This document shows positions 4,658 through 6,810 of a stretch of 6,810 nt of DNA, piece by piece. The stretch is from positions 1-6,810 of the forward strand of contig JAQVNH010000057.1 of assembly GCA_028703215.1 (NCBI GenBank), in the 5' to 3' direction. The number at the start of each line of letters is the position of its first letter. Within the stretch, counting starts at the first letter, position 1. Under the pieces are notes generated by a model. It made no database searches and was not told where the DNA came from. It saw nothing but the letters and a program-made list of their open reading frames with translations. A program made the position numbers and the translations under genes. Source of the stretch: Eubacteriales bacterium. Its GTDB lineage: Bacteria; Bacillota; Clostridia; Acetivibrionales; STF1-152.

Positions 4658-5992
4658 GTGAAAATTTTAACGGACTCAATAGAAAAGCTGATCAAACGCA
4701 ATCCCAATGAACCGGAATTCCTGCAAGCCGCCGGCGAAATAATGGAATCTCTTGAACCTGTGGCCGAAAGACACCCGGAGTGGGTCAAGGCAGGTATATT
4801 TGAAAGGATACTTGAGCCGGAGCGCCAGATAATGTTTCGGGTGCCTTGGGTCGATGATGAAGGAAAGATAAGGATCAACCGGGGATTCAGAGTCCAGTTC
4901 AACAGCGCGATCGGCCCCTATAAGGGAGGTCTTAGACTTCATCCTTCTGTTAACCTCAGTATCATGAAATTTCTGGGATTTGAGCAAACTCTTAAAAATT
5001 CCCTAACGGGGCTTCCCATTGGCGGAGCAAAAGGAGGCTCGGATTTTGATCCCAAAGGAAAGTCGGACTACGAAGTAATGAGATTTTGCCAAAGCTTTAT
5101 TACCGAACTCTACAGACATATAGGAGAGGACTGTGATGTTCCGGCCGGCGACATCGGCGTAGGCACCAGGGAAATCGGATATATGTTTGGCCAGTATAAG
5201 AGGATCCAAAACACTTTCTCGGGCGTGCTCACCGGAAAGGGGTTGGCATGGGGAGGAAGTCATGTAAGAACTGAAGCGACAGGATATGGAATATGCTATT
5301 TTGCGGAAGAAATGCTGAGAGAAAATAATAAGTCATGCAAAGACGCGACTGTTGTCATATCAGGCTCGGGCAACGTGGCAATATATGCCGCTGAAAAAGT
5401 GACGCAGCTCGGAGGAAGGGTCGTTGCATTGAGCGATTCAAACGGTTATATTTATGATCCTGACGGAGTCAAACTCGATACGGTAAAGAGAATAAAGGAA
5501 GTTGAGAGAAAGAGAATTAGAGAGTATGTAAATGAGTGCTGCGGTTCTGAATATACTGAGGGTTGTTCAGGCATATGGGATATACCGTGTGATATAGCTC
5601 TGCCGTGCGCAACTCAAAACGAAATAGATGGTTTGGCAGCGCACAAACTTGTCTCAAACAGATGCTATGCTGTTGCTGAAGGAGCAAATATGCCCTGCAC
5701 GCCGGATGCCATAGAAATATTTCAAAGAAACGGAGTGCTTTACGGACCCTCGAAAGCGGTCAACGCCGGAGGCGTTGCAACGTCGGCGCTTGAAATGACG
5801 CAAAACAGCATGAGGATGTCCTGGACATTTGAAGAGGTTGATGCAAGGCTTAAGAGCATTATGAAAAATATATATAAAAACTGCAGCAGGGCTGCAGCTG
5901 AATATAACATGAAAGGAAACCTAATGGCCGGAGCGAACATTGCAGGCTTCATGAAAGTCGCCGAGGCAATGTACGCTCAGGGCATTGTATAG
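4658..5992 (+). CDS. gdhA: Glutamate dehydrogenase, hexameric family, probably NADP-dependent
   Basis: The enzyme interconverts 2-oxoglutarate plus ammonium and glutamate in the cytosol. From the GTG start it has 444 residues, the usual size of the small hexameric family. The substrate domain comes first: PYKGG with Lys89, TLKNS with Lys113, the GGAKGG loop with catalytic Lys125, and PAGDIGVG with catalytic Asp165. These are the same numbers as the active-site residues of Clostridium symbiosum GDH; its Ser380 corresponds to Ser376 in GGVATSALEM. The coenzyme domain has the glycine loop SGSGNVA (235-241). At the end of the second strand the sequence is LSDSNGYIYD (258-267), resembling the SDS of NADP-type enzymes rather than the SGPDG of the NAD-type C. 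symbiosum enzyme, so a biosynthetic NADPH role is inferred. It has 12 cysteines, five of them between 294 and 317, which is unusual. It has its own promoter after the nfn terminator and converges on an aminotransferase gene 21 bases away. Confidence 0.95.
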   Translation: MKILTDSIEKLIKRNPNEPEFLQAAGEIMESLEPVAERHPEWVKAGIFERILEPERQIMFRVPWVDDEGKIRINRGFRVQFNSAIGPYKGGLRLHPSVNLSIMKFLGFEQTLKNSLTGLPIGGAKGGSDFDPKGKSDYEVMRFCQSFITELYRHIGEDCDVPAGDIGVGTREIGYMFGQYKRIQNTFSGVLTGKGLAWGGSHVRTEATGYGICYFAEEMLRENNKSCKDATVVISGSGNVAIYAAEKVTQLGGRVVALSDSNGYIYDPDGVKLDTVKRIKEVERKRIREYVNECCGSEYTEGCSGIWDIPCDIALPCATQNEIDGLAAHKLVSNRCYAVAEGANMPCTPDAIEIFQRNGVLYGPSKAVNAGGVATSALEMTQNSMRMSWTFEEVDARLKSIMKNIYKNCSRAAAEYNMKGNLMAGANIAGFMKVAEAMYAQGIV

Positions 5993-6013
5993 GTATATAT
6001 TTGAGGATATGTT

Positions 6014-6810
6014 TTAATTTTTCCTGTTAAGTTCTATGGCATCAAGAAGGCTCTTTTCGATCCTGTTGCAAAGCTCCTCGATTTCCTCATCGGTCGAGAT
6101 CAGCGGCGGCGAAACAGCGAACCAGTCCGGAGAAATCCGCAGAATAACTCCATTGGCTCTTGCAGTCTTCTTAAGCGCGTTACCCAGCATCCGGTCATTG
6201 GGGAAGGGTCTGTGATTGACCGGATCCTCTTCAAGTTCAACGCCTAACAAAGTTCCAAGACCGCGAACCTCTCGTACAACACCATAATCCTTAAGTTTTT
6301 CCAATCTTGTACGGAGATAATTGCCAATAACACGAGCGCGCTCGCAAAGCTTCAATTCTTCAATAATATTGATGACCTCAGTGGCAACCGCGCAGCCAAG
6401 CGGGAAGTTGGCATAAGTATGGCCGTGACCGAACCATCTGTGATTCTCGCCACGGAAAGCATCAGCCATATCCTCGCGCGCGATCATGCTTCCCATAGGC
6501 AGCATGCCTGACGAAAGTCCTTTGCCGGAACATATAATGTCAGGAGTTACGCCGTATGTCTGCGCCGCAAACATATCACCAGTCTTGCCGATACCTGTAA
6601 GCACCTCATCGAAAATCAGGATGACATTGTAATCATCACAGGCTTTTCGAATGATTCTATAATATTCTGCAGTAGGGGTGATAATTCCTGCGACATTGCA
6701 TATCGGTTCGACAAGAAAAGCGGCGACACTTTCGGGATTTTCCGCTTCGATCCTTTGCCGGACAAGGTTTGCGGCAAAACGGCATGTTTCTTCCCATGAA
6801 CTGAATCTAT
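6014..6810 (-). CDS. Class III pyridoxal-phosphate aminotransferase, lacks N-terminus (window edge)
   Basis: The frame is open to the right edge: 264 residues are visible, roughly the C-terminal 60 percent of a protein of usual length 430-450. An internal GTG at 6604 is not the start, since conserved sequence continues upstream (VAAFLVEPICNVAGII and FDEVLTGIGKTG). Numbered from the first whole codon, Asp67 in FDEV should contact the pyridine nitrogen of the cofactor and Lys96 in SGKGLSSG should form the Schiff base. GHGHTYANFPLGCA supplies the threonine that contacts the phosphate of the neighbouring subunit, and REVRGLGTLLGVEL and SPDWFAVSPPLI complete the family pattern. The class (omega-amino acid, ornithine, GABA, taurine or beta-alanine type) is clear; the amino donor is not, because the substrate-binding N-terminal segment is missing. 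It ends 21 bases from the end of gdhA in convergent orientation, with no hairpin terminator visible between them. A metabolic link to glutamate is plausible but only by adjacency. Confidence 0.9.
   Translation of the reverse strand, partial: RFSSWEETCRFAANLVRQRIEAENPESVAAFLVEPICNVAGIITPTAEYYRIIRKACDDYNVILIFDEVLTGIGKTGDMFAAQTYGVTPDIICSGKGLSSGMLPMGSMIAREDMADAFRGENHRWFGHGHTYANFPLGCAVATEVINIIEELKLCERARVIGNYLRTRLEKLKDYGVVREVRGLGTLLGVELEEDPVNHRPFPNDRMLGNALKKTARANGVILRISPDWFAVSPPLISTDEEIEELCNRIEKSLLDAIELNRKN

Noticed and set aside
4455..4679. Open frame of 74 codons on the minus strand across the terminator and gdhA promoter
   Set aside because: Its composition is that of translated AT-rich DNA, no Shine-Dalgarno is evident, and it overlaps a clear terminator and promoter.
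5993..6013. Possible bidirectional terminator between gdhA and the aminotransferase
   Set aside because: Only short ATAT-type self-complementarity is present; the following TTTTAATTTTT lacks a GC-containing stem.
1..6810. Mobile element, CRISPR array, toxin-antitoxin or defence system
   Set aside because: I saw no transposase, integrase, spaced direct-repeat array, terminal inverted repeats or small paired genes; apart from short gaps, the window is covered by recognised metabolic and cell-wall genes.

Overview
The window reads as ordinary chromosomal housekeeping and central-metabolism DNA from an anaerobic bacterium, most likely a Clostridia-type Bacillota. The grounds are purine-rich Shine-Dalgarno sites close to GGAGG before each complete gene, frequent AGA/AGG/ATA codons, moderate-GC genes between AT-rich gaps, an electron-bifurcating Nfn transhydrogenase, and a glutamate dehydrogenase whose catalytic lysines and aspartate fall at the same residue numbers as in the Clostridium symbiosum enzyme. 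The genus cannot be named from this sequence alone.

Layout from left to right. (1) 1-1005, plus strand: the C-terminal part of a class B penicillin-binding protein of PBP2/MrdA type, cut by the window edge. (2) 1069-1944, minus strand: complete metF, methylenetetrahydrofolate reductase, converging on the PBP gene. Between them a near-perfect Shine-Dalgarno leads into a 22-codon TTG frame. (3) 1945-2165: a divergent control region with one sigma-A-type promoter for metF and another for nfn. (4) 2166-4398, plus strand: nfnA-nfnB, overlapping by 8 bases. (5) 4399-4657: an AT-rich gap holding a strong intrinsic terminator (4514-4550) and then the gdhA promoter. (6) 4658-5992, plus strand: gdhA, starting at GTG. 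(7) 6014-6810, minus strand: a class III pyridoxal-phosphate aminotransferase, converging on gdhA and cut at its N-terminal end by the window edge.

The central genes form a plausible redox and nitrogen theme. NfnAB uses NADH plus reduced ferredoxin to make NADPH. The glutamate dehydrogenase has a cofactor-loop sequence resembling NADP-type enzymes and could spend that NADPH to fix ammonium into glutamate. A class III aminotransferase lies next to it. MetF is a reducing step of one-carbon metabolism. This link is an inference from adjacency and family knowledge: nfnAB and gdhA are separate transcription units divided by a terminator.

I found no mobile element, CRISPR array, tRNA, rRNA, recognisable riboswitch or undescribed multi-gene system. 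The points that merit a second look are small: a dyad and a palindrome at the nfn promoter, the orphan ribosome-binding site after the PBP gene, the predicted cofactor preference and cysteine content of the glutamate dehydrogenase, and an inverted repeat at the gdhA start of transcription.
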